Source: Clostridium_AD sp036569345
Lineage (GTDB): Bacteria; Bacillota; Clostridia; Clostridiales; Clostridiaceae
DNA: 64,000 nt
Direction of reading: 5' to 3'
Assembly (NCBI RefSeq): GCF_036569345.1
Contig: NZ_DATCQT010000172.1
Span: forward strand, 1-64,000
Shown here one piece after another: positions 63,134 to 64,000 of this stretch. Within the stretch, counting starts at the first letter, position 1. Each line of letters starts with the position of its first letter. The notes beneath the pieces were generated by a model, which was given only the letters and a program-made list of their open reading frames with translations, did not search any database and was not told the DNA's origin. A program made the translations under genes and the position numbers.

Positions 63134-64000
63134 TCAAATCTTTTGAGTTACTTTTGTAATATATCTATAGACCCATGTCGCAAATAAAAGCATTACTATC
63201 GCTGCAGTCCAAGGACTACCTGTAACTGATGGTAATATCTTAGCTCCAAAGCCAATGTCTATTTTAGCTATAGCAAATACTGCTATAACAATACCTATAA
63301 GTGCATCTCCTGCAACAAGACCTGATGCTAGAAGAACTCCTTTTTCAGTTTGAATTTTTAATTGTTCACTGCCTGATCCAACTTTATCTTTCTTGAATTT
63401 TGTGTTAACCATAGCTCTTAGAATACCACCAATGAGAACTCCACTACTTAAATAAATTGGTAGATATAAACCAAGTGCAAATGGCAAAACAGGAATATTC
63501 ATTAATTCACACATAATGCCAAATGTAGCACCAACAAGAACTAAGGCCCATGGAAGTTGAGATGTCATAATGCCCTTTACAACCATAGACATAATTGTAG
63601 CCTGTGGCGCTGGAATTGCTTTAGATCCTAAACCATAAGCAGAATTCAGCATCATGATAACTCCACCAACAACAGCTGCTGATGCAACAGTTGCAAGTAA
63701 CATGGCAAGTTCTACTCTCTTAGGAGTACCACCAATAATGAATGTAGTTTTTAAACTCTGTGCTGCTCCACCAGCGATTGCTGTAGCAACACAAACAACT
63801 GCACCAACAGTTATAGCAGCTATCATTCCTGTATTTCCTGTATGCCCTGTTGCTTTTAATACCGATGTTACAAATAATAATGTAGCTATTGTCATTCCTG
63901 ATATTGGGTTATTGGATGTTCCAATAAGTCCAACAAGCCTTGCAGAAACCACAGCAAAGAAGAATGAGAATATAACTGCCATTAAAGCTCCAACTAATCC
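63134..64000 (-). CDS. OPT family oligopeptide transporter (partial)
   Basis: Only the C-terminal ~289 codons are inside the window; the frame is open to position 64000. Family members have about 630 residues and up to 16 helices. Visible helices carry RLVGLIGTSNNPISGMTIATL, a known OPT-core motif (with the NPISG signature), QSLKTTFIIGGTPKRVELAML and ASGLVAGDALIGIVIAVFAI. OPT proteins import peptides or metal-peptide complexes with protons. Located upstream of the PqqD-like and PepV genes on the same strand. Confidence 0.9.
   Translation of the reverse strand, partial: GLVGALMAVIFSFFFAVVSARLVGLIGTSNNPISGMTIATLLFVTSVLKATGHTGNTGMIAAITVGAVVCVATAIAGGAAQSLKTTFIIGGTPKRVELAMLLATVASAAVVGGVIMMLNSAYGLGSKAIPAPQATIMSMVVKGIMTSQLPWALVLVGATFGIMCELMNIPVLPFALGLYLPIYLSSGVLIGGILRAMVNTKFKKDKVGSGSEQLKIQTEKGVLLASGLVAGDALIGIVIAVFAIAKIDIGFGAKILPSVTGSPWTAAIVMLLFATWVYRYITKVTQKI

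Overview
The window reads as chromosomal DNA of a spore-forming, strictly anaerobic Firmicute, most likely Clostridium in the strict sense. The base composition is strongly AT-rich, ribosome binding sites are strong (AGGAGG-like), and TTG/GTG starts are common. Marker genes are a gerK-type germinant receptor, a spore-type LysM/GH18 hydrolase, superoxide reductase (dfx) and amino-acid genes controlled by T-boxes and a lysine riboswitch. I see no prophage, CRISPR array, IS transposase, rRNA or tRNA. The right edge cuts an OPT transporter.

Layout. 0-4.3 kb: a nucleoid-associated protein gene, then a CYTH / DUF5685 / J-domain / membrane-protein cluster. 4.3-7.3 kb: T-box-controlled leuS. 7.8-12.9 kb: small alarmone synthetase, DUF2225 protein, and an operon of FliK-like, FlhB-C-like and metallophosphoesterase genes. 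13.1-16 kb: T-box tyrS and an AlbA_2 ATP-binding protein. 16.1-19.9 kb: gerKA-gerKC divergent from gerKB. 20-25.6 kb: ECF S component, small membrane protein, prfC, T-box trpS, dfx and a small acidic protein. 25.6-34.3 kb: one giant cyclic beta-1,2-glucan synthase-like gene (2,875 aa). 34.4-43 kb: M18 aminopeptidase, CDF transporter, a decayed patch, lysine-riboswitch lysC-lysA, and asnB. 43-52.4 kb: LysM-GH18 protein, marR plus a heterodimeric ABC exporter, DUF362 ferredoxin, and a chemoreceptor. 52.6-57.1 kb: truA, an operon of 22-residue-repeat protein, MoxR ATPase and VWA/zincin protein, and a candidate 6S RNA. 57.2-64 kb: HelD-like helicase, dipeptide epimerase, PepV dipeptidase, PqqD-like protein and OPT transporter, which together suggest peptide and dipeptide use.

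The least expected content is non-coding. Three ~235-280 bp imperfect palindromes (7283-7516, 23100-23335, 37770-38048) lie 2-22 nt behind the stop codons of leuS, trpS and lysA. They have the same orientation relative to each gene, and all three genes are under amino-acid-sensing leader RNAs. A second family of terminator-shaped palindromes (core GTATATATTAC / GTAATATATAC) sits behind three other genes, one copy enlarged by a nested ~110 bp palindrome. A third, short palindrome (ACATAACAA / TTGTTATGT) occurs twice, once inside a copy of the first family. Other points are a tandem duplication inside the tyrS T-box leader, three 19-bp palindromic iterons at 20.8 kb, and two unlisted-size membrane peptides (31 and 21 aa) with good ribosome binding sites.

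All functional calls rest on reading motifs and family knowledge by eye; no database search or folding program was run.
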